Shown piece by piece: positions 9,294 through 18,062 of a stretch of 64,000 bases of DNA. The DNA is from RGIG4079 sp045646905. GTDB lineage: Bacteria > Bacteroidota > Bacteroidia > Bacteroidales > Muribaculaceae. Where the stretch lies: NCBI GenBank assembly GCA_045646905.1, contig JAZRLP010000026.1, positions 434,001-498,000 of the forward strand. Reading direction: 5' to 3'. The notes beneath the pieces were generated by a model. The model was not told where the DNA came from. It made no database searches and saw only the letters and a list, made by a program, of their open reading frames with translations. Both the position numbers and the translations under genes were made by a program. Every line of letters begins with the position of its first letter. Within the stretch, counting starts at the first letter, position 1.

Positions 9294-11133
9294 ATTTTTT
9301 GATTATCTATTAAGAATATTTTCATTTGATGATAGCAATCCGTTGCTATTTACTCAATTTCAATTTTGGGCATTCTTTGCCTTTATATTTGCAGGTTTCG
9401 CGTATTTTAAACGTCGTAAAATATTGCGAAATAGTTATTTGTTTTTTATTAGCTTGTTTTTTTACTACAAAACGAGTGGCTTATTTGTAGGCCTATTAGT
9501 ACTTGTTACTTGTTCTGATTTTTTAATAGCAAAGCGTATAGCATTAGCTAAGACACAATTAGTTAAGAAATTATTTTTAATATTGAGCATTGTTGTTGAT
9601 CTATCAATATTATGTTATTTTAAATATGCTTACTTTTTTGCAGATGTGCTAAATACTGCTTTCGGGTTAGATATTGAAGTTACAAATATTGCTGCATCTG
9701 GTTTTAATAATTTGTTTGGTACATCATTCAGTGTAGATAATATAATTTTGCCAGTAGGTATTTCATTTTATACTTTTCAGGTATTAAGCTATACTTGTGA
9801 TGTGTATAAGGGACTAATAAAACCTGTTGCAAATATTTTTGACTTCGGATTTTATGTGACATTTTTCCCACAATTAGTTGCTGGGCCTATTGTAAAAGCA
9901 AGTGATTTTATACCTCAATTGTATAAAAAATATAGTTTAAGTAAGCGCCAATTTGGAATTGCTGTTTTCTGGATTATAAATGGATTACTTAAAAAGATTA
10001 TTTTAAGTGATTATTTGGCTCTAAATTTTATAGATAGAGTTTTTGATAATCCATTATTGGCATCAGGATTTGAAAATGTAGCTGCTTTATTTCTATATTC
10101 CTTGCAAGTTTATGCTGATTTTTCGGGTTATACTGATATTGCAATCGGTTTGTCTTTATTAATGGGATTTCACTTGCCAAAGAATTTTGACTCACCATAT
10201 AAAGCCCAGAACTGTAGCAACTTTTGGAAACGATGGCACATCTCTTTGTCTCGTTGGTTGCAAACATATCTATATATACCATTAGGAGGTAATCGTAATA
10301 TAACATTTGGTACTTATTTTTGGATTATAACTATCACTTTAATTGCGTTAATATTAAGTGGAAGCATATGGGTCGCTTTGATTGTTTTATCAATAGCAGG
10401 GTTGGTAATCTTTACTGCGGTTAAATTTCCTGCAAAGCGAAAGAGTATAGTCGCAAATTTGAACTCGATGGTTACGATGTTGTTAGGTGGGTTATGGCAT
10501 GGTGCAAGTTGTAACTTTATGATATGGGGTGGTTTGAATGGCGTAGGTATGGTTGTGTATAAATTTTGGCGTGATTGGTCTTTGTTAGATAGGTTAATTG
10601 TCGCTGGTGGTATATTTGTAATATTATTTGTGTTGACATTGTTGTACCCTACTCCATTGTGTAGTTTGCTTTTGGTATTTATGTTATTGGTGCTTTTAGG
10701 AGCTGCAATTCGTTATTTATATAAAAAGAGTAAATGCCAAAGTGATTTTTCTTGGTTAGAACGTTCGTGGGCTATATTTATCACTTTTGTATTTATTTCT
10801 TTCACGAGGTTATTCTTCCGCTCAGGGTCGGATTTAGATCCAGCTGTTGCAAATGAAAAGGCATGGAAGACAGCAAGTGATATGGTTACGCAAATAGGGT
10901 CTTCTTGGAACGTTAATATTTTTGATGTGATATCGGAATATAGTGTAGTATTTGCATTGTTTGTTATAGGAATGATAATACATTGGCTTCCTGATCGTCT
11001 AAAACGCCGTTATCGAATGGCCTTTGCTCAATTGCCTATATATGCAATTGGGGCTATAGTTGTAATAGCTGTTTTTGTAGCTTATCAATTTATGTCATCA
11101 GAAATGAAACCATTTATATATTTCCAATTTTAA
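9286..11133 (+). CDS. MBOAT family O-acyltransferase (AlgI/DltB-like), long form
   Basis: Polytopic membrane protein of 615 residues. It has the AlgI/DltB signature: DFSGYTDIAIG, FWKRWHISLS (His at about 318), YLYIPLGG, and the catalytic His in GGLWHGA at about residue 405. The MBOAT protein moves acyl groups across the inner membrane to the SGNH partners. It is 115 residues longer than its paralogue at 41716-43218: 47 extra residues lie between the two histidine motifs, and a second hydrophobic insertion of roughly 50 residues follows the catalytic histidine. A strong hairpin follows the stop codon. Confidence 0.9.
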   Translation: MSEFFDYLLRIFSFDDSNPLLFTQFQFWAFFAFIFAGFAYFKRRKILRNSYLFFISLFFYYKTSGLFVGLLVLVTCSDFLIAKRIALAKTQLVKKLFLILSIVVDLSILCYFKYAYFFADVLNTAFGLDIEVTNIAASGFNNLFGTSFSVDNIILPVGISFYTFQVLSYTCDVYKGLIKPVANIFDFGFYVTFFPQLVAGPIVKASDFIPQLYKKYSLSKRQFGIAVFWIINGLLKKIILSDYLALNFIDRVFDNPLLASGFENVAALFLYSLQVYADFSGYTDIAIGLSLLMGFHLPKNFDSPYKAQNCSNFWKRWHISLSRWLQTYLYIPLGGNRNITFGTYFWIITITLIALILSGSIWVALIVLSIAGLVIFTAVKFPAKRKSIVANLNSMVTMLLGGLWHGASCNFMIWGGLNGVGMVVYKFWRDWSLLDRLIVAGGIFVILFVLTLLYPTPLCSLLLVFMLLVLLGAAIRYLYKKSKCQSDFSWLERSWAIFITFVFISFTRLFFRSGSDLDPAVANEKAWKTASDMVTQIGSSWNVNIFDVISEYSVVFALFVIGMIIHWLPDRLKRRYRMAFAQLPIYAIGAIVVIAVFVAYQFMSSEMKPFIYFQF

Positions 11134-11148
11134 AAGTAAATTATGAGT

Positions 11149-11185
11149 ATAAAGGGCCATTGATTAGTAATCATTGGCCCTTTAT
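11149..11185 (+). terminator. Hairpin terminator after MBOAT gene
   Basis: 17-nt arms at 11149-11165 and 11169-11185 pair with a single mismatch around a 3-nt loop, 15 nt after the MBOAT stop codon. No long T-run follows, but stem strength and position support termination of the prfC/SGNH/MBOAT transcript. Confidence 0.65.
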
Positions 11186-11274
11186 ATAATTATGAAAATG
11201 TTACAATATTAGCGATTATTATTACAAATGTGGTTCTTTTTTTTGCTAATATGTGATGTATAACCTTTAAATTC

Positions 11275-11305
11275 TTGGGGAATTGTTACATATTGATTAT
11301 CTTTG
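11275..11305 (+). promoter_or_regulatory. Promoter for thrA operon
   Basis: TTG at 11275-11277 and TATCTTTG at 11298-11305 with a 20-nt spacer. The predicted start near 11312 leaves a leader of about 79 nt that contains a small hairpin (GTGTGG 11342-11347 with CCACAC 11356-11361). I find no leader peptide rich in threonine codons. Confidence 0.6.
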
Positions 11306-11390
11306 TGAATTAGAATTTATTAATTCACTTTGATAAAAATAGTGTGGAGTTGTAACCACACATTAATATTAAATTATAAAAAATACTTAA

Positions 11391-13826
11391 ATGAAAGTAC
11401 TTAAATTTGGCGGAACATCAGTAGGAACTGTTGATAGCCTTTCAAGTGTAAAAAAAATCGTAGAAGGTTGTAATGAACCAGTAATCGTTGTAGTATCGGC
11501 ACTTGGAGGGATAACGGATCAATTGATAAATACAGCCAAACTTGCAGCTCAAGGAGATAAGGGACATTTGGAGAGCTACGCTCGTATAGTAGAACGCCAT
11601 AATAATGTTATCGAAAAGATGGTCCCATCTGAAAAACTTGGAGAACTAAAGGTAATCGTTGATTCTTTATTAGAGGAATTAGGCAATATATATAAAGGGG
11701 TTAGTCTAATAAAGGATTTGTCTGACCGCACTCTCGATATAATTGTTAGTTATGGTGAACGATTGTCAAGTGTGATTATCAGTCGCATTATAAAGGATGC
11801 TCAACACTATGATTCTAGAAATTTCATCAAGACGGAAAAACAATTTGGGAAACATATATTAGATAATGATATAACTCAAAAATATATTCATGCGACATTT
11901 GATAATAATAACTTCAAAGTTGCGGTTGTGCCTGGTTTTATTTCATCAGATGTAGATGGGAATATTACAAACTTGGGGCGAGGTGGCAGTGATTATACGG
12001 CTGCTATTTTAGCGGCAACTCTCAATGCTTCGGTGCTTGAAATTTGGACTGACGTTGATGGATTTATGACTGCTGATCCACGTGTTATTAATAATACATA
12101 TGTTATTGATCATTTGTCATTTGTAGAAGCGATGGAACTTTGCAATTTTGGTGCTAAAGTTATCTATCCCCCTACGATATACCCAGTATGTCATAAAAAT
12201 ATTCCTATTTGGATTAAAAATACATTTAATCCTACTGCTCCTGGAACATGTATTTCTGAACAACGACCAAGTCCAGAAGGGAAAGCTATTAAGGGTATTT
12301 CTTCAATTAATGATACCTGTTTGATTACAGTGTCAGGTCTAGGGATGGTTGGCATTATTGGTATAAATGCTAGAATATTTAATGCTTTAGCAAAAAATGG
12401 CGTCAGCGTGTTCCTTGTATCGCAAGCATCAAGTGAAAATAATACATCATTTGCAGTAAAAAATGATGATGCTGAATTGGCTGTTAATGTGCTTAAAGAG
12501 GAGTTTGCTGTTGAGCTACAGTCAGGTGAAATTTCCGAAATTAAGCCCGAACCCAATCTTGCTACAGTTGCAATCGTAGGTGAAAACATGAAACAATCGA
12601 CAGGTATTGCCGGTAAATTGTTTAATACGCTTGGTCGTAATGGTATAAATGTAATCGCTTGTGCTCAAGGTGCATCAGAAACAAATATTTCGTTTGTTAT
12701 AGATTTAAAGAATTTACGCAAGGCTTTAAATGTTATCCATGACTCCTTTTTCCTATCTGAAACTCAAGTCTTAAATATGTTTTTGGTGGGAATTGGTAAT
12801 GTCGGACATCATTTATTGGAACAAATAAGATTACAACACGATAATTTATTAAAAAACAAGGCGCTTGAATTGAGAGTTGTAGGTATTGCAAACTCTCGTA
12901 AATGTGTTTTTGATAGAGAGGGAATTGATATTGCAAACTACAAAGAACTACTTGATAAATCAAATGTAATTGCTACGCCCGAAAATATTAAAGATGGTGT
13001 ATTGGGTATGAATATATTCAATTCAGTATTTGTTGATTGTACAGCTAATGAGGATATTGCATCTCTATATGCCGACCTTCTTTCTCACAATGTGAATGTA
13101 GTTGCGGCCAACAAAATAGCGGCATCATCATGTTATAAGAATTATTCAAAACTTAAACAAATTGCCCGTAAGAAAGATGTGAAATTTTTATTTGAGACAA
13201 ATGTAGGTGCGGGACTACCTATTATTAACACAATTAACAGTTTAATAAATTCAGGAGATAAAATTCAAAAGATAGAAGCAGTACTATCTGGAACATTAAA
13301 CTACATTTTTAATGTGTTAAGTAAAGACATTCCGATGAGCCGTGCCATTATGATGGCTAAGGAAGCCGGATATAGTGAACCTGATCCAAGGATTGATTTA
13401 AGTGGTAAAGATGTTATTCGTAAATTGGTAATATTAGCGCGTGAAGCAGGATATGCTGTGGAGCAAGATGATGTAGAGAAACATTTGTTTATCCCTAATG
13501 AATACTTTGAGGGAACAATTGAGGAATTCTTTACAAATATTAAGAACATTGATGCAGAATTTGAATTGAAACGAGCAAAAGCTGAGGCAGAAGAACAGCG
13601 TTTCCGTTTTGTCGCAAGATTAGATGAGGGCAAGTTGGATGTAAGTTTGCAAAAAGTTGGCTCTTCTCACCCATTTTATGTCCTAGAGGGAAGTAATAAT
13701 GTAATTCTATTGACTACTGAACGTTATAATGAATACCCTATGGTTATTAAGGGCTACGGCGCAGGTGCAGAGGTTACTGCTGCGGGAGTTTTTGCCGATG
13801 TAATAAGTATTGCTAATATACGATAG
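11391..13826 (+). CDS. thrA: Bifunctional aspartokinase / homoserine dehydrogenase
   Basis: Fusion enzyme catalysing the first and third steps from aspartate to homoserine. The aspartokinase domain starts at MKVLKFGGTSVG; two ACT regulatory modules lie at about 310-450 (GLGMVGIIGINARIF, then the MKQSTGIAGKLF region); the homoserine dehydrogenase domain starts near residue 464 with the nucleotide-binding FLVGIGNVGHH and includes ETNVGAGLPI and the GTLNYIF region. The 811 residues equal the enterobacterial ThrA type. ACT domains usually mean feedback by threonine. Two nt separate it from the next gene, forming a threonine operon. Confidence 0.96.
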   Translation: MKVLKFGGTSVGTVDSLSSVKKIVEGCNEPVIVVVSALGGITDQLINTAKLAAQGDKGHLESYARIVERHNNVIEKMVPSEKLGELKVIVDSLLEELGNIYKGVSLIKDLSDRTLDIIVSYGERLSSVIISRIIKDAQHYDSRNFIKTEKQFGKHILDNDITQKYIHATFDNNNFKVAVVPGFISSDVDGNITNLGRGGSDYTAAILAATLNASVLEIWTDVDGFMTADPRVINNTYVIDHLSFVEAMELCNFGAKVIYPPTIYPVCHKNIPIWIKNTFNPTAPGTCISEQRPSPEGKAIKGISSINDTCLITVSGLGMVGIIGINARIFNALAKNGVSVFLVSQASSENNTSFAVKNDDAELAVNVLKEEFAVELQSGEISEIKPEPNLATVAIVGENMKQSTGIAGKLFNTLGRNGINVIACAQGASETNISFVIDLKNLRKALNVIHDSFFLSETQVLNMFLVGIGNVGHHLLEQIRLQHDNLLKNKALELRVVGIANSRKCVFDREGIDIANYKELLDKSNVIATPENIKDGVLGMNIFNSVFVDCTANEDIASLYADLLSHNVNVVAANKIAASSCYKNYSKLKQIARKKDVKFLFETNVGAGLPIINTINSLINSGDKIQKIEAVLSGTLNYIFNVLSKDIPMSRAIMMAKEAGYSEPDPRIDLSGKDVIRKLVILAREAGYAVEQDDVEKHLFIPNEYFEGTIEEFFTNIKNIDAEFELKRAKAEAEEQRFRFVARLDEGKLDVSLQKVGSSHPFYVLEGSNNVILLTTERYNEYPMVIKGYGAGAEVTAAGVFADVISIANIR

Positions 13827-13828
13827 TC

Positions 13829-15043
13829 ATGAAATATATTATAGTATTAGGAGACGGTATGGCTGATGAGCCAATTGATGCTTTGGAAGGGAAAACACCT
13901 TTACAAGTAGCATCAACACCTACCATGGATTTCCTCGCAAAGAATGGAAAAGTAGGTACTTTTGAAACAGTTCCTAAAGGTTTTCACCCTGGTAGTGAAA
14001 TCGCAAATTTGACCGTTTTGGGGTATGATGTAACTAAAGTCTTCGAAGGCCGTGGTTCGTTAGAGGCTGCAAGTATGGGAATTGGCATTAATCCTAACGA
14101 AATGGCTATGCGTTGTAATTTGATATGTATAGAAGATGGAAAGATTAAAAACCATTCTGCTGGACATATTTCAAATGAAGAAGCAACTGAACTTATAAAT
14201 TTTTTGCAAACTCAATTAGGTAATGAAGTAATATCATTTTATCCAGGTATCTCTTATCGCCATTTACTAAAGATAAAAAATGGCGATAAAAGATTATTGT
14301 GCACTCCTCCTCATGATGTTCCTGGCACTCCATTTAGTGAAGTTTTAGTTAAACCGCAAGTTGGCGACGCATCAAGTTCAGCTGATTTGATTAATGATTT
14401 GATTTTAAAATCTCAAGAGTTGCTTTCAAATCATCCAATAAATCTTAAACGAATTTCGGAAGGGAAAGATCCTGCTAATAGTATCTGGCCGTGGTCACCT
14501 GGTTATAAACCAATGATGCAGACTTTGTCAGAGCTCTATGGTATTAAAAAAGGTGTCGTTATATCGGCAGTGGATTTAATTAGAGGCATAGGTGTATATG
14601 CTGGATTAGAACCGATAATTGTTAATGGCGCTACTGGATTGTACGATACAAATTATGAAGGAAAAGTTGATGCTGCTATTAAAGCTATAAAAGGTGACAC
14701 TGATTTTGTCTTTTTACATATTGAGGCAAGCGATGAGGCAGGCCATGAAGGTAATGTTGCATTAAAAGTTAAGACTATTGAATATTTAGATAGCAGAGTA
14801 TTAAGTCCGTTAATCAATGCTATTTCTCAAATGGAGGAAGATGTAGTTATTGCAGTACTACCTGATCACCCTACTCCATGCCGAATTCGCACACATACAT
14901 CTGATTTGGTGCCTTTTTTAATTTATCATAAAGGTATTATTGCTGATAATGTTGATTTATTTGATGAAATATCGGCAAAGAATGGATCATACAAACATTT
15001 AAAGGGTGATGAGTTTATTAAACATTTGATTGTTAATCGTTAA
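13829..15043 (+). CDS. Phosphoglycerate mutase-like metalloenzyme, probable homoserine kinase
   Basis: 404-residue alkaline-phosphatase-superfamily protein of the archaeal-type cofactor-independent phosphoglycerate mutase family. It has the metal-binding MKYIIVLGDGMADEP N terminus, ASDEAGHEGN and LPDHPTPC. It lies exactly between thrA and thrC, where thrB belongs, and no thrB is present in the operon. Members of this family in threonine operons have been proposed to be homoserine kinases (TIGR02535). I therefore infer homoserine phosphorylation rather than glycolysis, but sequence alone cannot separate the two. Often annotated apgM. Confidence 0.82.
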   Translation: MKYIIVLGDGMADEPIDALEGKTPLQVASTPTMDFLAKNGKVGTFETVPKGFHPGSEIANLTVLGYDVTKVFEGRGSLEAASMGIGINPNEMAMRCNLICIEDGKIKNHSAGHISNEEATELINFLQTQLGNEVISFYPGISYRHLLKIKNGDKRLLCTPPHDVPGTPFSEVLVKPQVGDASSSADLINDLILKSQELLSNHPINLKRISEGKDPANSIWPWSPGYKPMMQTLSELYGIKKGVVISAVDLIRGIGVYAGLEPIIVNGATGLYDTNYEGKVDAAIKAIKGDTDFVFLHIEASDEAGHEGNVALKVKTIEYLDSRVLSPLINAISQMEEDVVIAVLPDHPTPCRIRTHTSDLVPFLIYHKGIIADNVDLFDEISAKNGSYKHLKGDEFIKHLIVNR

Positions 15044-15055
15044 AATAATAATAAC

Positions 15056-16360
15056 ATGCTATACTATAGTACAAGTGGGAGTGCACCTAAAACTACGCTT
15101 CAAGATGCTGTCGTTAAAGGATTAGCTCCAGACAAAGGCTTATATATGCCTGAACATATTCCAACAATACCAAAAGCGTTCTTTAATAATATAGGAGAAA
15201 TGTCTCTCCAAGATATAGCTTATGTCGTTGCTAATACATTATTTGGTGATGATATAGAATCAGAAACATTAAAAGAAATAGTTAATGATACTTTGAATTT
15301 TGATATTCCATTGGTTCATGTTGCTGATAATAAATATAGTTTAGAATTATTTCATGGACCAACATTAGCTTTCAAAGATGTTGGCGCGCGTTTTATGGCT
15401 CGTTTATTGGGCTATTTCAATAAAAAGAATGGCACAAAAGATGTAAATGTGCTTGTTGCAACATCGGGTGATACTGGTAGTGCTGTAGCAAATGGTTTCC
15501 TTGGCGTCCCTGGTGTAAATGTTTTTGTTTTATATCCTAAAGGGAAAGTCAGCAAGATACAAGAATCACAGTTCACCACTTTGGGCAAAAATATTAATGC
15601 ACTAGAAATTTCAGGCACATTTGATGATTGCCAAGCATTGGTGAAAAATGCATTTATGGATGAGGAATTGAATGAAAAGTTACAGCTAACTTCGGCAAAT
15701 TCTATAAATGTTGCACGATTTTTACCTCAAATGTTCTATTACTTTTATGCGTATGCCCAATTGGCAAAAATGGGTAAACAAATAGACAATATCGTCGTCT
15801 CAGTACCAAGTGGAAACTTTGGTAATATAACAGCGGGGTTGATTGGGAAAAAAATGGGATTGCCTATAAAACGTTTTATTGCAGCAAATAATCGCAATGA
15901 TATATTTTATCAATATTTAATGTCAGGAGTATATAATCCTCGACCTTCAATTGCAACAATTGCCAATGCAATGGATGTGGGGGCTCCATCTAATTTTGCT
16001 CGTATACTTGACCTATATGGCAATTCACATGAGGCTATTTCTAAAGAAATATCAGGTTGTACTTATACTGATGAACAGATAGCAGAAACATTAAAAGACA
16101 CTTATGATAAGACTGGATATTTGTTAGATCCTCATGGCGCAGTTGGTTATAGAAGTTTGGTGGAAGGATTAGATAATAATGAAATAGGAGTTTTTCTTGA
16201 AACAGCTCATCCTGCGAAGTTTAAAGAAACAGTGGAATCAATTATAGAAGATGAAATAAACATTCCTGCCAAATTGGCTTCGTTTATGAAGGGTACTAAA
16301 TCGACAGTTAAATTGTCGTCAGCATTCCCCGCATTTAAAAAATATTTGATGTCTTTATAA
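15056..16360 (+). CDS. thrC: Threonine synthase
   Basis: PLP enzyme converting O-phosphohomoserine to threonine. The 434 residues include the N-terminal MLYYSTSGSAPKTTL, the PLP-lysine motif FHGPTLAFKDVGAR, the ATSGDTGSAVANG phosphate loop and SVPSGNFGNITAG. It starts 12 nt after the PGM-like gene and completes the thrA-(kinase)-thrC operon. Length and motifs agree with the bacterial class of threonine synthases. Confidence 0.96.
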   Translation: MLYYSTSGSAPKTTLQDAVVKGLAPDKGLYMPEHIPTIPKAFFNNIGEMSLQDIAYVVANTLFGDDIESETLKEIVNDTLNFDIPLVHVADNKYSLELFHGPTLAFKDVGARFMARLLGYFNKKNGTKDVNVLVATSGDTGSAVANGFLGVPGVNVFVLYPKGKVSKIQESQFTTLGKNINALEISGTFDDCQALVKNAFMDEELNEKLQLTSANSINVARFLPQMFYYFYAYAQLAKMGKQIDNIVVSVPSGNFGNITAGLIGKKMGLPIKRFIAANNRNDIFYQYLMSGVYNPRPSIATIANAMDVGAPSNFARILDLYGNSHEAISKEISGCTYTDEQIAETLKDTYDKTGYLLDPHGAVGYRSLVEGLDNNEIGVFLETAHPAKFKETVESIIEDEINIPAKLASFMKGTKSTVKLSSAFPAFKKYLMSL

Positions 16361-16385
16361 GTTACTAATCATAAATTTATTTATC

Positions 16386-16748
16386 ATGGCAAACAAACGT
16401 TTATTAAAAAAACAAATTAAATATGCTTGTGGCGATATCGCTGCTGAATGCATAATGGCTATTCATTTTGTTGATGGAATTGATGTCGAAAAAATGCAAG
16501 ACATTGTATTTGAAATTGCTTCATTACAATCATCTTCATTGAAAAAAGTTACATTTTCATATGATAAGATAAAGAAAGATTTTGACTCAAGCCATGAGTA
16601 TACTGTAGCTAAAACAAAATATTTTAAGCAAGCATATAATACTTTGAGAACAGATTTTGATAAGAAAGTGCGCGATATAGTTAAATCTATGAATGCCCTT
16701 TTGCCTCAATCTCAAAAAGATGCTAATGTCGCAGCTTTAAAGCAATAA
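16386..16748 (+). CDS. Conserved hypothetical protein, 120 residues
   Basis: Small, lysine-rich, predicted all-helical soluble protein without signal peptide or membrane segment. No family recognised. An ATG at 16386 follows thrC by 25 nt and the PlsC-like gene begins 4 nt after the stop, so it probably belongs to the same transcript. Codon use resembles its neighbours. Function unknown. Confidence 0.75.
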   Translation: MANKRLLKKQIKYACGDIAAECIMAIHFVDGIDVEKMQDIVFEIASLQSSSLKKVTFSYDKIKKDFDSSHEYTVAKTKYFKQAYNTLRTDFDKKVRDIVKSMNALLPQSQKDANVAALKQ

Positions 16749-16752
16749 TTCG

Positions 16753-17295
16753 ATGAAATTATTGTCAAAATTTATATTATGGATAATTGGGTGGCGCGTA
16801 GAGATTACCGTGCCCAATTATCCTAAATGTATAATATGTGTTGCTCCTCACACTTCCAACTGGGATTTTATATTAGGTAAATTAGCTTATTGGTCGGTGG
16901 GTAGAAAAGCTGGTTTCTTAATGAAAGAGGCTTGGTTTTTTTTCCCGTTGGGACTAATCTTTAAAGCTATTGGTGGAATTCCTGTACCGAAGAAAAGAGG
17001 CTCTTCATTAGTAGATTCTATTATTACTAAATTCAACAGTGAAGATGAAATGTGTTTGGCAATTACTCCCGAGGGCACAAGAAGCAGAGTAAGTCAGTGG
17101 CGTTCAGGTTTTTTATATATTGCTCGTGAGGCACAGGTGCCGATATTGTTGGGTAAATTTGACTTTAAAGATAAATGCATTTCAATTGTAGATGAATTTG
17201 CTATAACAGATAATGTAGAGCAAGATTTGAGGCGAATTAAAAATTATTATAAAGATGCTAATGCTCGATATCCTGAAAAATTTAGTACTGAATAA
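16753..17295 (+). CDS. PlsC-like 1-acyl-glycerol-3-phosphate acyltransferase family protein
   Basis: Short (180-residue) lysophospholipid acyltransferase-type protein. It carries the catalytic HxxxxD motif (HTSNWD, about residue 35) and the substrate-binding EGTRSR motif (about 110). Family members acylate lysophosphatidic acid or related lipids at the inner membrane. It is shorter than housekeeping PlsC (about 240 residues) and has only a short hydrophobic N terminus, so a specialised acyl acceptor is possible. It lies between an unknown gene and a nitrilase-fold gene. Confidence 0.85.
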   Translation: MKLLSKFILWIIGWRVEITVPNYPKCIICVAPHTSNWDFILGKLAYWSVGRKAGFLMKEAWFFFPLGLIFKAIGGIPVPKKRGSSLVDSIITKFNSEDEMCLAITPEGTRSRVSQWRSGFLYIAREAQVPILLGKFDFKDKCISIVDEFAITDNVEQDLRRIKNYYKDANARYPEKFSTE

Positions 17296-17306
17296 ATAAT
17301 TATTAT

Positions 17307-18062
17307 ATGAAAGTAGCAATAATTTCGCATGAAATAGCTTGGGCCGACAAAGAGGAGAATATTATAACAATCGCTGAATTATTAAATAGGGTTGATAAAA
17401 ATTGTGATTTAGTCATCCTCCCTGAATTATTTAGCACTGGTTACTTATCTTCAACAGAACAATTGTATGATATGGCTGAAGACGAGGATGGTATATCAAT
17501 TGTAAATTTACAGCGATGGGCTCAGTATTTTAATTTTGCTATTTGTGGTAGTTATTTTGCTAAAGAGCAAGGAAAATATTATAATAGAGCTTTTTTTGTT
17601 GAACCATCGGGCGAGATTACATATTATAATAAATGTCACAAGTATAGTAATTCCAAGTTAAATGTTAATTATGCATTGGGAAATGTCAAACCCCCTATAA
17701 TTAGATTTCGCGGATGGAATATTTCGATGTTAGTAAGTGATGACATTCTATACCCAGTTTGGAGTAGTCAGTCGGCTAAAAATATTGATTTAATGCTTGT
17801 GCCATCAAGTTGGCCTACCGAGGAGAAATTTAAATGGAAACATATATTAATTGGGCGGGCAATAGAAAATCAAATATATATTGTAGGAGCTAATCGTATA
17901 GGTAGAGATGATTTCTATGATTACAATACTCCTTCATATATTTTTGACTTTAATGGGAGTAATATCGCATTTGAAAAAAATAATATATTATATGCCGAAA
18001 TTGATAAAAAAATACTAGAAACACATCGAGAAAAGGGATTTCTTGACTTGAATCAAGATTAG
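17307..18062 (+). CDS. Nitrilase-superfamily protein lacking catalytic cysteine
   Basis: 251-residue carbon-nitrogen hydrolase-fold protein, closest in motifs to the YafV/omega-amidase group. The first catalytic Glu (E40, LPELFSTGY) and Lys (K109, YYNKCHKY) are present. The nucleophile position in the block that reads VCYD..FPVW in YafV reads VSDDILYPVW, so Cys is Ser144 (codon AGT, one base from TGT). The glutamate-bearing loop is also altered. It is intact otherwise, so it may be a pseudoenzyme or use another chemistry. It converges with coaE with a 4-bp overlap at the stops. Confidence 0.8.
   Translation: MKVAIISHEIAWADKEENIITIAELLNRVDKNCDLVILPELFSTGYLSSTEQLYDMAEDEDGISIVNLQRWAQYFNFAICGSYFAKEQGKYYNRAFFVEPSGEITYYNKCHKYSNSKLNVNYALGNVKPPIIRFRGWNISMLVSDDILYPVWSSQSAKNIDLMLVPSSWPTEEKFKWKHILIGRAIENQIYIVGANRIGRDDFYDYNTPSYIFDFNGSNIAFEKNNILYAEIDKKILETHREKGFLDLNQD

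Noticed and set aside
11342..11361. Threonine attenuator upstream of thrA
   Set aside because: A small hairpin is present, but there is no threonine-rich leader peptide, competing structure or T-run.
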